This document shows positions 29,352 through 42,207 of a DNA stretch of 64,000 nt, in pieces; the stretch's first letter is position 1; each line of letters opens with the position of its first letter. The notes under the pieces are model-generated. The model did no database searches and had not been told where the DNA came from. It saw only the letters and a program-made list of their open reading frames with translations. Source of the DNA: Marinobacter maroccanus (GTDB lineage: Bacteria > Pseudomonadota > Gammaproteobacteria > Pseudomonadales > Oleiphilaceae); contig NZ_PSSX01000007.1 of the NCBI RefSeq assembly GCF_002933275.1, positions 1 to 64,000 of the forward strand, in the 5' to 3' direction. Made by a program: the position numbers and the translations under genes.

Positions 29352-29384
29352 AACAAAAAAAGGGCTGTTTTATCAGCCCTTTTT
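29352..29384. terminator. Bidirectional terminator upstream of rimP
   Basis: AGGGCTG (29361-29367) and CAGCCCT (29374-29380) form a 7-bp stem flanked by A and T runs on both sides, so it can act on either strand. On the minus strand it is the second terminator after the small-RNA candidate and lies 38 bases before rimP. Confidence 0.8.
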
Positions 29385-29418
29385 ATGCACCAGGGCCCGT
29401 TGCGCCAGGCCCCTTAAT

Positions 29419-29547
29419 CAAAAAGCCCCGAACAATGGGGCCTTTTGTTGCAAGAACTCGCAGGAAGCAAACCGGTGTACCGCTTCCTGCTGACAGACAC
29501 CTGGCCTGCCAGAAACCCGCCAGCACCACGCGGCAGGTCCCAATATC
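29419..29547 (-). ncRNA. Candidate small RNA between tRNA-Leu and rimP
   Basis: An approximately 129-base transcript is predicted from a near-consensus promoter (29554-29582) to an intrinsic terminator (GCCCC/GGGGC stem at 29425-29441 followed by five T). It has no open frame of note. Internal structure: CAGGAAGC/GCTTCCTG, an 8-bp stem around 29460-29490, and CCTGCC/GGCAGG further 5'. Pseudomonads often carry tRNA-fMet near this place; no tRNA fold fits here. I do not recognise the family; expression is inferred only. Confidence 0.5.
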
Positions 29548-29553
29548 CGCCGG

Positions 29554-29582
29554 AGTATAGAGACGCCAGGCAGACTGGTCAA
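29554..29582 (-). promoter_or_regulatory. Sigma70 promoter of the small-RNA candidate
   Basis: On the minus strand: TTGACC (29582-29577), exactly 17 bases, TATACT (29559-29554). It has five of six matches at each hexamer and lies just downstream of the tRNA-Leu terminator, so it marks a separate transcript. Confidence 0.7.
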
Positions 29583-29591
29583 GGACTGACC

Positions 29592-29628
29592 AAAAAAAAC
29601 GGCCTGGAAAATCCAAGCCGTTTTTCTT
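29592..29628 (-). terminator. Terminator downstream of tRNA-Leu
   Basis: On the minus strand the arms AAAACGGCTTGG and CCAGGCCGTTTT pair with one mismatch, and T residues continue to 29592. It begins about 10 bases past the tRNA CCA end. Confidence 0.85.
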
Positions 29629-29634
29629 CTATTA

Positions 29635-29719
29635 TGGTGCCCGGGGCCGGACTCGAACCGGCACGGCTTTCGCCACTACCCCCTCAAGATAGCGTGTCTA
29701 CCAGTTTCACCACCCGGGC
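29635..29719 (-). tRNA. tRNA-Leu(GAG)
   Basis: 85 bases including an encoded CCA. The acceptor stem GCCCGGG pairs with CCCGGGC. The anticodon arm is CTATC-TTGAGGG-GGTAG, giving anticodon GAG. A class II variable arm (GGCGAAAGCC-type) is followed by the T arm GCCGG-TTCGAGT-CCGGC. It lies between secG and rimP as in Pseudomonas and is probably cotranscribed with secG (gap 7 bases). Confidence 0.95.
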
Positions 29720-29726
29720 AACATTC

Positions 29727-30107
29727 TTACTCGAGTTCAGGGAGATCAGACTCCCCACCCTCGGTTTCGCTGGCGGCGCCTTCACCATTGTTAGCAGCGC
29801 TATCAGCCGGGGCAGCACTTCTGGACTCCTGAACAACAGGAATACCCGCTTCCCCAGCCACTTCGGCACGCTGCTTGGCAAAAATCGCCAGCGAGAAACT
29901 TGTTACAAAAAAGACCACTGCGAGCAGGGTCGTAAAGCGGGTCAGAAAGCTGCCGCTACCCTGGCTACCAAAAACTGTCTGGGAAGCGCCACCACCAAAG
30001 GCGGCACCAGCATCAGCGCCTTTGCCCTGCTGGATCAGCACCAGACCCACCAGCGCCACCGCGATCACCACGTGCACAACGACTACCAGTGTCTCTACCC
30101 AATCCAT
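29727..30107 (-). CDS. secG: Preprotein translocase subunit SecG
   Basis: A 126-residue inner-membrane component of SecYEG. Two transmembrane helices are visible: residues about 3-23 (WVETLVVVVHVVIAVALVGLV) and 56-76 (FTTLLAVVFFVTSFSLAIF). Between them lies the conserved loop LIQQGKGADAGAAFGGGASQ. The C-terminal tail is acidic and Ala-rich. It sits 24 bases after tpiA and directly before tRNA-Leu. Confidence 0.94.
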   Translation of the reverse strand: MDWVETLVVVVHVVIAVALVGLVLIQQGKGADAGAAFGGGASQTVFGSQGSGSFLTRFTTLLAVVFFVTSFSLAIFAKQRAEVAGEAGIPVVQESRSAAPADSAANNGEGAASETEGGESDLPELE

Positions 30108-30131
30108 AACGACTCTCGCGAACCTTTAAAT

Positions 30132-30890
30132 TCAGGTACTCGCCGGAACACTCCGGCAAATACTTACAAAATCTTCTGCTATGAGCGACGCTCCGCCGAT
30201 CAAACCGCCGTCAATATCCGGCTCGGCAAAAAGAGCGGCTGCATTATCCGCTTTTACGCTGCCCCCGTAAAGCAGGGATATTTCATTGGCCGGCGCACCC
30301 ATCTCTGAAAGCACCTGGCGGATCGACCCATGCATCGCCTGGGCGTCTTTCGCCGTAGCGGTTTTACCGGTGCCGATTGCCCAGACCGGCTCGTAGGCAA
30401 CAATCACACGCTGCCACTGGCCTTCTGCGACCTTCGCCAGCCCTGCCCTTACCTGGGAGGCGACAACCGCTTCGGCTTTACCTGCCTCACGCTCTTCCAG
30501 AGTCTCACCGACACAAACAACCGCTTGAAGCCCGGCAGCAATGATGCGTTCAACCTTTTCGGCAACCACGTCGTCTGTCTCACCAAAGAGCTGGCGACGC
30601 TCGGAGTGCCCGACCAGGGCATACTGACACCCCTGATCCAGCGCCATGTCCGCAGCAATCTCGCCGGTGTAGGCACCAGAAGCCCACTGCCCTACGTTCT
30701 GAACACCGACTGACAGGCTATCACCTGCGCTTGCGACTACATCTCCGACATAAATTGCGGGAGGAATAATAACAACCTCGACGCCATTATCAAGAGAGGC
30801 CGCCTGGGATCGCACATCGCTTACCAGCGCTTGTGCCAGGTCTTTCGACCCGTTCATTTTCCAGTTTCCGGCTACGATCTTTCGACGCAT
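30132..30890 (-). CDS. tpiA: Triose-phosphate isomerase
   Basis: A 252-residue TIM-barrel enzyme interconverting dihydroxyacetone phosphate and glyceraldehyde 3-phosphate. The substrate Lys is in VAGNWKMNG, the catalytic His in ALVGHSERRQLFGE, and the Glu in VAYEPVWAIGTGKTAT. Phosphate loop: LLYGGSVKADNA. ATG 30890 begins the family's normal MRRKIVAGNWK; the frame is open another 19 codons without homology. It follows glmM by about 75 bases. Confidence 0.96.
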   Translation of the reverse strand: MRRKIVAGNWKMNGSKDLAQALVSDVRSQAASLDNGVEVVIIPPAIYVGDVVASAGDSLSVGVQNVGQWASGAYTGEIAADMALDQGCQYALVGHSERRQLFGETDDVVAEKVERIIAAGLQAVVCVGETLEEREAGKAEAVVASQVRAGLAKVAEGQWQRVIVAYEPVWAIGTGKTATAKDAQAMHGSIRQVLSEMGAPANEISLLYGGSVKADNAAALFAEPDIDGGLIGGASLIAEDFVSICRSVPAST

Positions 30891-30965
30891 AACAGTTCCC
30901 GAACGTGAGGGAGGGCGAACTATACAGCACTCCCTCCCCGCAGACAACCGCCTGAAAACACAAAA

Positions 30966-32309
30966 TTAAGCGGTGGATTTCTCCACAACTTTTGCCAGCT
31001 CCTGGACCACTCGCAAAATTTCGTTAGCGTCCTGGCCTTCCGCCATCACCCGGATCAACGGCTCGGTTCCGGAGGCTCTGAGCAGAATCCGCCCGGAGCC
31101 ACCCAGCTCCGTTTCGGCTTTGCGAACGGCGGCTACGATATCGTCACGACTGAACGGATCAAAGCGCTGCTCCACCCGAACATTGATCATTTTCTGGGGC
31201 AGCTTGCTCATACCCTTGCGAAGGTCGGCAAGCGTTTTGCCGGATTTCCAGACAGCAAGCAGGACCTGCAGCGCCGAGACAATGCCGTCGCCAGTACTGG
31301 TGCAGTCGCGTATGACCATATGGCCAGAGCCTTCGCCACCCAACACCCAATTGTTGGCCAGCAGCCGCTCCATGACGTAGCGATCGCCGACTTTGGCACG
31401 TTCGAATTCGATTCCGATTTCATTCAGCGCCAGCTCAACCCCGAGATTGGTCATCAACGTACCGACAACACCGCCCTTGAGACGGTCTTCGGCGAATCGC
31501 TGAGACGCGATTACGTAGAGCAGCTCGTCGCCATCCACTTCGGAGCCGTCCCGATCTACCATCAGCACACGGTCACCATCACCGTCAAAGGCAATGCCAA
31601 GATCTGCGCCCTGCTCTTTCACCGCCGCTTTAAGGGCGTCGAGGTGAGTTGAGCCTACGTTCAGGTTGATGTTCAGGCCATCGGGATCCGCGCCGATCAC
31701 AGAAACCCTGGCGCCAAGCTCGCGAAACACCTTGGGCGCCACGTGGTAGGTCGCCCCATGGGCACAATCCAATACGATGTTCATGCCATCGAGGGTAAAT
31801 TCGTTGGGAACGGTGCTTTTGCAGAATTCCACATACCGGCCGGGGGCATCGTCCACGCGGGAGGCCTTGCCCAGCTCGGTTGGCCCACAGACTTCAATCG
31901 GCTTGTCCAGCCAGCGTTCAATCTCTGCTTCAAGGGCATCGTCCAGCTTGGTGCCGGCCGACGAGAAAAACTTGATACCGTTATCATGATGGGGGTTGTG
32001 GGAAGCACTGATCACGATACCTGCCGAGGCGCGAAAAGTGCGGGTCAGGTAGGCGATCGCGGGGGTCGGCATCGGCCCGAGCAGCTTTACATCAACTCCC
32101 GCCGCAGCCAGACCGGCCTCCAGGGCGGATTCGAACATATAACCGGAAAGCCGGGTATCCTTGCCAATCAGCACGCTGTTGCGCTGGCCATCCCGCTTGA
32201 AGGCCTGACCGGCGGCCCAGCCCAGCTTGAGCATGAATTCCGGCGTTATCGGAAACTCGCCCACGCGCCCGCGAATACCGTCCGTACCAAAGTACTTTCT
32301 CTCGGACAT
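30966..32309 (-). CDS. glmM: Phosphoglucosamine mutase
   Basis: A 447-residue enzyme converting glucosamine-6-phosphate to glucosamine-1-phosphate for peptidoglycan and LPS. The phosphorylated Ser103 is in [12 protein letters not shown], the metal-binding loop in [13 protein letters not shown], the sugar loop in GGEGSGHMV, and the phosphate loop in [15 protein letters not shown] 32309 overlaps the folP stop by one base, so folP and glmM are coupled. Confidence 0.96.
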   Translation of the reverse strand: MSERKYFGTDGIRGRVGEFPITPEFMLKLGWAAGQAFKRDGQRNSVLIGKDTRLSGYMFESALEAGLAAAGVDVKLLGPMPTPAIAYLTRTFRASAGIVISASHNPHHDNGIKFFSSAGTKLDDALEAEIERWLDKPIEVCGPTELGKASRVDDAPGRYVEFCKSTVPNEFTLDGMNIVLDCAHGATYHVAPKVFRELGARVSVIGADPDGLNINLNVGSTHLDALKAAVKEQGADLGIAFDGDGDRVLMVDRDGSEVDGDELLYVIASQRFAEDRLKGGVVGTLMTNLGVELALNEIGIEFERAKVGDRYVMERLLANNWVLGGEGSGHMVIRDCTSTGDGIVSALQVLLAVWKSGKTLADLRKGMSKLPQKMINVRVEQRFDPFSRDDIVAAVRKAETELGGSGRILLRASGTEPLIRVMAEGQDANEILRVVQELAKVVEKSTA

Positions 32310-33139
32310 TAACCTGCCTCCTTCACTGCCGCCACCACACGGACGGCATCTACTGTTTCCCTGACATCGTGCACGCGAATAATGCTGGCACCCTTCATGG
32401 CGGCTATTGTCGCGGCCGCAAGGCTTGCAGGCAACCTTTCATTCACGTCCCGACCAGTGATATGGCCCAGCATGGACTTCCTGGAAACGCCAACCAGCAG
32501 GGGATGCCCCAGGATATGCATCTGCTCAAGGGAGGCCAGCAACTGCAGGTTATGCTCGAGGCTTTTACCGAACCCGAAGCCGGGATCAAGCAGAATGTTT
32601 TCAGGGCGAATACCGGCGAACTCCGCAACACGAATGCGCTCGGCCAGGAAGGCACTGACTTCCCGACGCACGTTCCGGTACTCCGGCCGGTCCTGCATGG
32701 TATCCGGCTCTCCCTGGATGTGCATGATGCACACTGGCAGCCCCGCCAGGGCGACCGCCTCCGGCGCGCCTTCCCGCTGCAGCGCCCGAACATCATTAAT
32801 CAGGCCAGCCCCAAGCTTTGCGGTCTCCGCCATAACTTCCGGCGCGCTGGTGTCTACCGAAATCACAGCATCGAGCTCGCTGGCGGCAGCCTCGACCACC
32901 GGGCAAACCCGGTCAAGCTCCTCCTGGACAGACACCGGTGTCGCACCCGGCCTGGTAGATTCGCCACCGATGTCGATAAAGGTGGCACCATCGGCAACCA
33001 TCTGTCTGGCCCGGACGAGGGCCGCATCCGGCCGGTTAAACTGGCCGCCATCGGAAAACGAATCCGGTGTTACATTCAGAACGCCCATCACGTGGCAGCG
33101 GGACATATCCAGTTCCCGCCCGGCAAAACTCATCTTCAT
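32309..33139 (-). CDS. folP: Dihydropteroate synthase
   Basis: A 276-residue TIM-barrel enzyme of folate synthesis that joins p-aminobenzoate to the pterin pyrophosphate. Landmarks: [17 protein letters not shown] (loop 1), [14 protein letters not shown] (loop 2), [16 protein letters not shown] and [11 protein letters not shown]. The C-terminal [16 protein letters not shown] carries the substrate-phosphate Arg-His. It is separated from ftsH by a terminator-like hairpin at 33162-33193. Confidence 0.95.
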   Translation of the reverse strand: MKMSFAGRELDMSRCHVMGVLNVTPDSFSDGGQFNRPDAALVRARQMVADGATFIDIGGESTRPGATPVSVQEELDRVCPVVEAAASELDAVISVDTSAPEVMAETAKLGAGLINDVRALQREGAPEAVALAGLPVCIMHIQGEPDTMQDRPEYRNVRREVSAFLAERIRVAEFAGIRPENILLDPGFGFGKSLEHNLQLLASLEQMHILGHPLLVGVSRKSMLGHITGRDVNERLPASLAAATIAAMKGASIIRVHDVRETVDAVRVVAAVKEAG

Positions 33140-33161
33140 GGCAAACCTTGTTCACAATGAC

Positions 33162-33193
33162 AAAAACAAACGCCGCCCGGAATGCGGGCGGCG
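33162..33193 (-). terminator. Terminator after ftsH
   Basis: CGCCGCCCG (33193-33185 on the minus strand) pairs with CGGGCGGCG (33179-33171), and TTTGTTTTTG follows. It should reduce read-through from ftsH into folP-glmM. Confidence 0.8.
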
Positions 33194-33234
33194 CAGGGAA
33201 CTACACTATTTTTCTGACCTGAGGTCGCTAGCCG

Positions 33235-35178
33235 TCAGTGCTCTCCGGCCGGTCGGCCGACACCGGGATGACGACCATCATCAGATGCCTTTGGCTCCGG
33301 CGAAGCTTCAGGCTCGTCGGCCTTGACGCCTCCAGCGGGGCCACTACCACCCCAACCTTTGGGCGGGCGAGGTTCGCGACCTTCCATGATGTCATCGATC
33401 TGGTAGCGGTCGATGGTTTCGTATTTCATCAATGCTTCCGCCATCAGGTCGAGCTTATCCCGGTTGTCGATCAGAATCTGCTTGGCTTTCTCATAGCAGC
33501 TGTCGATGATGTTCCGGACTTCCTCATCAATACGCTGGGCAGTTTCCGGTGAGTACACCGTCTGGGACTGACCCGCAGACCGGCCAAGGAACGGCTCTTC
33601 GCTGTCGGTATCATATTGCAGAGGCCCAAGCTTCTCGGACAGACCCCAGCGAGTCACCATGTTCCGCGCCAGACTGGTCGCACGCTCGATGTCATTGGAG
33701 GCACCGGTGGTGACACCGTCAAAACCAAGCGTCAGCTCTTCGGCAATCCGGCCACCAAACAGGCTGCAGATCGAGCTGATCAGGAAGCGCTTGCTGTGGC
33801 TGTACTTGTCCTCTTCCGGGAGGAACATGGTGACACCCAGAGCGCGACCGCGCGGGATAATGCTCACCTTGTAAACCGGGTCGTGTTCCGGCATCAGCCG
33901 CCCAACAATGGCGTGGCCAGACTCATGGTAAGCTGTGTTCCGCTTTTCCTTCTCGCTCATGACCATGGACTTGCGCTCAGCGCCCATCATGATCTTGTCT
34001 TTGGCGAGCTCGAACTCCTCCATTGACACCAGACGCTGGTTGCGACGGGCCGCGAACAGAGCTGCCTCGTTTACCAGGTTGGCGAGATCCGCACCGGAGA
34101 ACCCGGGCGTTCCGCGAGCAATCAGCACCGGCTCAACACCATCAGCCAGAGGCACTTTCTTCATGTGCACCTTCAGGATCTGCTCACGACCAATGATGTC
34201 AGGCAGACCAACCACAACCTGGCGGTCAAAACGGCCCGGGCGCAACAGGGCGGGATCAAGCACGTCCGGACGGTTGGTCGCGGCGATAACAATGACGCCT
34301 TCGTTGCCTTCAAAACCGTCCATCTCAACCAGCAACTGGTTCAGGGTCTGCTCACGCTCGTCGTGGCCTCCGCCCATACCGGCACCACGATGGCGACCGA
34401 CAGCATCAATCTCGTCGATGAAGATGATGCACGGACTCTGCTTCTTGGCCTGCTCGAACATATCGCGAACACGGGAAGCACCCACGCCCACGAACATTTC
34501 AACGAAGTCGGAACCGGAGATCGAGAAGAACGGCACCTTGGCTTCGCCGGCAATAGCCTTGGCGAGCAGGGTTTTACCGGTACCCGGCTGACCCACCATC
34601 AGGACACCCTTGGGAATACTGCCACCAAGACGCTGGAATTTGCTGGGATCCCGCAGGAAATCCACCAGCTCTTTCACGTCTTCCTTGGCTTCATCAACGC
34701 CAGCCACATCACCAAAGGTGGTCTTGATCTGGTCCTCACTCATCAGGCGCGCTTTACTCTTGCCGAACGACATGGGGCCTTTGCCGCCACCGCCGCCCTG
34801 CATCTGACGCATGAAAAACACAAACAGAGCGATGATGATCAGTATCGGGAACGCGGCCACCAGTAACTGTGTCCACAGGCTCTGGCGCTCAGGCTCCTTA
34901 CCGATAACCTCAACGTTGTTCGCGAGAAGATCGTCCATCAGCTTGTTGTCAGACACCTGCGGACGAACTGTCTGGAACTGGGAGCCGTCACCACGGGTAC
35001 CCTGAACCTGTAATCCATCAATTGTGACCTGACGGACCTGCCCTTGCTGGACCATCTCCACAAACTGGGAATAGTTGACTTGTTGGCCGGTGGTGGTAGG
35101 AGAAAAGTTCTGAAACACCATCAGCAGCACGGCGGCTATAATTAGCCAGAGAACCAGATTTTTTGCCATATCGTTCAA
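33235..35178 (-). CDS. ftsH: Membrane-bound ATP-dependent zinc metalloprotease FtsH
   Basis: A 647-residue inner-membrane AAA+ protease that degrades LpxC, misassembled SecY and other proteins. Two N-terminal transmembrane helices (residues about 7-24 and 104-124) flank a periplasmic domain. Walker A is GQPGTGKT (196-203), Walker [12 protein letters not shown], and the zinc motif HESGH (418-422). The start is probably TTG 35178 (AGGTGA 6 bases upstream), giving MNDMAKNL; ATG 35169 would give the E. coli-like MAKNL. The rlmE gene that usually precedes ftsH is not in the 386-base gap upstream. Confidence 0.95.
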   Translation of the reverse strand: MNDMAKNLVLWLIIAAVLLMVFQNFSPTTTGQQVNYSQFVEMVQQGQVRQVTIDGLQVQGTRGDGSQFQTVRPQVSDNKLMDDLLANNVEVIGKEPERQSLWTQLLVAAFPILIIIALFVFFMRQMQGGGGGKGPMSFGKSKARLMSEDQIKTTFGDVAGVDEAKEDVKELVDFLRDPSKFQRLGGSIPKGVLMVGQPGTGKTLLAKAIAGEAKVPFFSISGSDFVEMFVGVGASRVRDMFEQAKKQSPCIIFIDEIDAVGRHRGAGMGGGHDEREQTLNQLLVEMDGFEGNEGVIVIAATNRPDVLDPALLRPGRFDRQVVVGLPDIIGREQILKVHMKKVPLADGVEPVLIARGTPGFSGADLANLVNEAALFAARRNQRLVSMEEFELAKDKIMMGAERKSMVMSEKEKRNTAYHESGHAIVGRLMPEHDPVYKVSIIPRGRALGVTMFLPEEDKYSHSKRFLISSICSLFGGRIAEELTLGFDGVTTGASNDIERATSLARNMVTRWGLSEKLGPLQYDTDSEEPFLGRSAGQSQTVYSPETAQRIDEEVRNIIDSCYEKAKQILIDNRDKLDLMAEALMKYETIDRYQIDDIMEGREPRPPKGWGGSGPAGGVKADEPEASPEPKASDDGRHPGVGRPAGEH

Positions 35179-35564
35179 GGATCATCACCTGTGAATTGAA
35201 GGGTAAGCCTTTCGCAAAGCACCCTTTACTGACACCTTACACCAATTGTACGCCCGTCCACCAGAAACGGCCCATCCGTATCGGCCACATGAGGCACGCA
35301 GTTTCTTCGGTGAAAAGTAGCCCTAACCTTCATATTGGGCGCCATATCTGAAATTACAACAGCAACCCCGGATACAACCCGCTTCCTCGGACATTTTGAC
35401 CCATCGCCTGCGGGTTGGTTCCTTCAGCGTGCTGCAACCGCGCTGATACGTGTTAACGGCCATTTTTACAACACAACGATCTGTTACAATCTCTTGATTA
35501 TACGTTCGTGTCAGCACTTTCGCCGCTGACCTTTTGTTAATTGCACCGATAAAGAGATTACATC
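35179..35564. other. Divergent intergenic region between ftsH and yhbY
   Basis: I find no supported gene in these 386 bases. Minus-strand AAGGGT...ACCCTT arms (35204-35228) precede ftsH. A possible plus-strand promoter for yhbY is TTTTTA, 16 bases, TACAAT around 35464-35491. In most gammaproteobacteria rlmE lies here; no methyltransferase sequence is visible in any frame. Confidence 0.4.
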
Positions 35565-35876
35565 ATGAGTTTTTCACCGGAACAGCGCCGGGAATACCGG
35601 GCCATTGCCCACAACCTCAAGCCCGTTATCATCGTTGGCGACAAAGGCCTGTCCGAGGGACTCCAGGAAGAACTGGAGCGCGCACTGAACGATCACGAAC
35701 TGATCAAGATCAAGGTGGCGAGCCAGGACCGCGAGGCAAGGCAGGAAGCCATCACAGCCCTGTGCGAATCCTCTGGCGCTGAGCTGGTTCAGACCATCGG
35801 CAAGATCGCCGTTATTCTGCGTCGGGCCAAAAAACCCAACCCCAAGCTCTCCAATCTGTTGCGCCATAAGCACTGA
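35565..35876 (+). CDS. yhbY: Ribosome assembly RNA-binding protein YhbY
   Basis: A 103-residue CRS1/YhbY-domain protein that associates with pre-50S particles. Landmarks: EYRAIAHNLKPVIIVGDKGL, IKIKVASQDREARQEA and a C-terminal GKIAVILRRAKKPNPKLSNL, including the KPNP motif. The fold resembles the IF3 C-terminal domain. It is monocistronic: divergent from ftsH and closed by the terminator at 35901-35936. Confidence 0.93.
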   Translation: MSFSPEQRREYRAIAHNLKPVIIVGDKGLSEGLQEELERALNDHELIKIKVASQDREARQEAITALCESSGAELVQTIGKIAVILRRAKKPNPKLSNLLRHKH

Positions 35877-35900
35877 CCCGACGTCTGGGTCAGCAGGAAC

Positions 35901-35936
35901 AAAAAAGCCGGCTGGGGAAACCCGAGCCGGCTTTTT
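35901..35936. terminator. Bidirectional terminator between yhbY and greA
   Basis: AAAAAGCCGGCT and AGCCGGCTTTTT form a 12-bp perfect stem with A and T tracts on each side. It serves convergent yhbY and greA. Confidence 0.9.
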
Positions 35937-35988
35937 CTCACCTGAGCAAGGGGTCAGATGAACGCTTTCAACTGACCCCGACTTCACC

Positions 35989-36468
35989 TCACACGTATTC
36001 GACCTGCTCGATCTCATATTCCACGGTACCGGAAGGCACGCGAATCGCGACCACATCGCCTTCGCTCTTGCCCACCAGCGCCCGGGCAATGGGAGAGGAA
36101 ATCGACAGCTTGCCTGCCTTGATATCCGCCTCATCCTCGCCAACGATCTTGTAGATCACCTGCTCATCGGTGTCCATGTTGAGCAGATGCACCGTGGTAC
36201 CGAAAATCACCTTGCCGGTATTCTCCATGGTGGTTACATCGATAACCTGAGCGCCGGAGAGCTTGCTTTCGATCTCCTGAATACGGCCTTCGATGAAGCT
36301 CTGCTGTTCACGGGCGGCATGGTATTCGGCGTTCTCTTTCAGATCGCCGTGCTCACGGGCGTCGGCAATTGCCGCAATCACCCGTGGACGGTCTTGGGAC
36401 TTCAGCTTCTGAAGCTCCTCGCGGAGGCGGGTTTCCCCCTCCTTTGTCATCGGTACTCTGTCAGCCAT
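35989..36468 (-). CDS. greA: Transcript cleavage factor GreA
   Basis: A 159-residue factor that inserts into the RNA polymerase secondary channel and rescues backtracked complexes by stimulating RNA cleavage. The N-terminal coiled coil has the acidic tip [17 protein letters not shown]; the C-terminal FKBP-like domain ends [19 protein letters not shown] and IEQVEYV. It begins 4 bases after carB, so carA-carB-greA probably form one transcript. Confidence 0.95.
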   Translation of the reverse strand: MADRVPMTKEGETRLREELQKLKSQDRPRVIAAIADAREHGDLKENAEYHAAREQQSFIEGRIQEIESKLSGAQVIDVTTMENTGKVIFGTTVHLLNMDTDEQVIYKIVGEDEADIKAGKLSISSPIARALVGKSEGDVVAIRVPSGTVEYEIEQVEYV

Positions 36469-36472
36469 AGTC

Positions 36473-39691
<3,219 letters not shown>

Positions 39692-39771
39692 GTCTTGGTA
39701 AACCTGTCAGCAACTTTTGAATTCTGGCAGCGCAACGCGCGGCGCCCGTGAGCTTTCCGTGGCGATCGGTC

Positions 39772-40902
39772 TCAGGCCGATCGCGCCTCCATCAGGCGGA
39801 TAAACTCGTCAAACAGCGGGGCCACGTCATGGGGGCCGGGGCTGGCTTCCGGGTGGCCCTGGAAGCTGTAGGCCGGCTTGTCGGTCCGGCGAATGCCCTG
39901 CAGGGTGCCGTCAAACAGGGACTTGTGAGTCGCCTCGACATTGGCCGGCAGTGTTGCCTCATCTACGGCAAACCCGTGGTTCTGGCTGGTAATCATTACC
40001 GTACCCCTGGCGATATCCTGCACCGGATGGTTGGCACCGTGGTGGCCGTGCCCCATCTTCATGGTCTTGGCGCCGCTGGCCAGCGCCAGCAACTGGTGTC
40101 CCAGGCAAATACCAAACACCGGGATCTCGGTTTCCAGCACTTCCTTGATGGCGGTGATGGCATAATCACAGGGCTCGGGATCGCCCGGGCCATTGGACAG
40201 GAACACACCGTCCGGCTTCATAGCCAGCACCTCGGAGGCCGGAGTCTGCGCAGGCACCACTGTGATGTCGCAGCCGCGGGAGGCGAGCATGCGCAGGATG
40301 TTCAGCTTCACGCCGTAATCCCAGGCAACCACCTTGAACCGGGACTCTTCACGCTCACCGTAACCCTCGCCCAGGGTCCACTCGGTTTCACTCCAGGACC
40401 AGATCTTCTCGGAGGTTACTTCTTTCGCCAGATCCATGCCCTTGAGGCCGGGGAAGGCTTTGGCCAGCTCCAGCGCCCGCTCGGCGGTGGCATTCTCGCC
40501 CGCCACGATGGCACCGTTCTGGGAGCCTTTGTCCCGGAGGATGCGAGTCAGGCGGCGGGTATCAATGTCGGCGATCCCAACAATGTTGTTGCTTCGCAGG
40601 TAGTCGTCCAGGCTTCCCTTGCTGCGCCAGCTGCTGGCCAGCAGCGGCAGATCACGGATGATCAGGCCGGCAGCCTGGATGCGGTCTGACTCAACGTCTT
40701 CTTCGTTCACACCGGTGTTGCCGATATGCGGGTAAGTCAGGGTAACGATCTGGCGGGAATAGGACGGATCTGTCAGGATTTCGTGGTAGCCGGTCATGGC
40801 GGTGTTGAACACCACTTCACCGCTGGTTTCTCCGTCAGCGCCGATGGCTGTGCCGTAGAACAGGCTTCCGTCTGCGAGTGCAAGGATTGCTGGTGTGCTC
40901 AA
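39772..40902 (-). CDS. carA: Carbamoyl-phosphate synthase small subunit
   Basis: A 376-residue glutamine amidotransferase subunit that feeds ammonia to CarB. The C-terminal class I GATase domain has the nucleophile Cys in [13 protein letters not shown] and the His/Glu in [17 protein letters not shown] 40902 is chosen: GAGG lies 9 bases upstream and the product begins [12 protein letters not shown], aligning with pseudomonad CarA. The in-frame ATG 40917 has no ribosome site. An attenuator hairpin and a good promoter lie upstream (40972-41084), suggesting control by pyrimidine or arginine supply. Confidence 0.94.
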   Translation of the reverse strand: MSTPAILALADGSLFYGTAIGADGETSGEVVFNTAMTGYHEILTDPSYSRQIVTLTYPHIGNTGVNEEDVESDRIQAAGLIIRDLPLLASSWRSKGSLDDYLRSNNIVGIADIDTRRLTRILRDKGSQNGAIVAGENATAERALELAKAFPGLKGMDLAKEVTSEKIWSWSETEWTLGEGYGEREESRFKVVAWDYGVKLNILRMLASRGCDITVVPAQTPASEVLAMKPDGVFLSNGPGDPEPCDYAITAIKEVLETEIPVFGICLGHQLLALASGAKTMKMGHGHHGANHPVQDIARGTVMITSQNHGFAVDEATLPANVEATHKSLFDGTLQGIRRTDKPAYSFQGHPEASPGPHDVAPLFDEFIRLMEARSA

Positions 40903-40971
40903 GGCTTGTATCCTCATCGAGTGGCGTATCGGTTCGTCACGAACAGGAACGCAAGCGCAAATTCAGGTTGC

Positions 40972-41006
40972 AAAAAAGCGAGACGGAGTCTTAACTCGGT
41001 CCCGCT
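40972..41006 (-). terminator. Probable attenuator in the carA leader
   Basis: On the minus strand, AGCGGGACCGAGT (41006-40994), loop TAAG, ACTCCGTCTCGCT (40989-40977), then six T (40977-40972). It is a 13-bp stem with one mismatch and one wobble. It lies between the predicted carA promoter and the carA start, about 70 bases before the TTG. Confidence 0.65.
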
Positions 41007-41055
41007 TTTTCAGAAACTTGGTGCAAAGGTACGCTTGGTGCAGTCAAACCGCCTT

Positions 41056-41084
41056 ATTGTAAAAAATATGGCGCTTTGTGTCCA
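41056..41084 (-). promoter_or_regulatory. Sigma70-type promoter of carA
   Basis: On the minus strand: TGGACA (41084-41079), 17 bases, TACAAT (41061-41056). The start point would be near 41049, upstream of the attenuator. An 18-codon TTG-initiated frame (41047-40991) ends in the attenuator loop but would be almost leaderless. Confidence 0.55.
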
Positions 41085-41129
41085 TGGAAAATGTCTTCGC
41101 AAGACTGGGACCGAGACACCGGCGGGCGC

Positions 41130-41306
41130 TTGGGATTCCTTTCCCGGGAACCGCTACAAGCACCCCTTCGGGGTCCAGCCAGCAATCACAGATTGCTGTC
41201 GTTCGGCTGTCGCATGAAGCTTCGCTTCACATACGCTCTGCCTTACCCATGTGCGCTTGTTTCGGGCCATCCCTGGCCCTCTACATTCCCGGCAAAGGAA
41301 TCCCAA
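41130..41306. repeat. MITE-like structured element with 21-bp inverted ends
   Basis: The 21-base ends at 41130-41150 and 41286-41306 are inverted copies with a single mismatch. Between them lie several hairpins: ACCCC-TTCG-GGGT (about 41162-41174), CAGCAATC-ACA-GATTGCTG (41180-41198), GAAGC-TTCGCTTC, and GGGCCA-TCCC-TGGCCC (41264-41279). No credible gene is present and no target-site duplication was recognised. It fills most of the dapB-carA gap. Confidence 0.6.
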
Positions 41307-41336
41307 TCCCCCACCTCGGAGAATGCCCTCAAGCAG

Positions 41337-41374
41337 GTAGGTCGGATTAGAGGCGCCAGCCTCGTAATCCGACA
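41337..41374. repeat. Dispersed hairpin repeat before dapB's 3' end
   Basis: GTAGGTCGGATTA and TAATCCGACA are the arms around GAGGCGCCAGCCTCG, itself a smaller hairpin. It is in the same orientation as the copy at 10254-10290. Confidence 0.75.
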
Positions 41375-41382
41375 AACAGACT

Positions 41383-42207
<825 letters not shown>

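Noticed and set aside
29450..29547. tRNA-fMet expected near rimP
   Set aside because: No acceptor stem, T arm or CAT anticodon loop could be built; the region fits a small RNA instead.
35323..35517. A 64-codon frame in the ftsH-yhbY gap, considered as remnant rlmE
   Set aside because: No methyltransferase motif, Cys/Arg-rich and no ribosome site.
41154..41375. A 73-codon minus-strand frame inside the dapB-carA element
   Set aside because: It translates the hairpins and inverted repeats of the element; no ribosome site or family resemblance.
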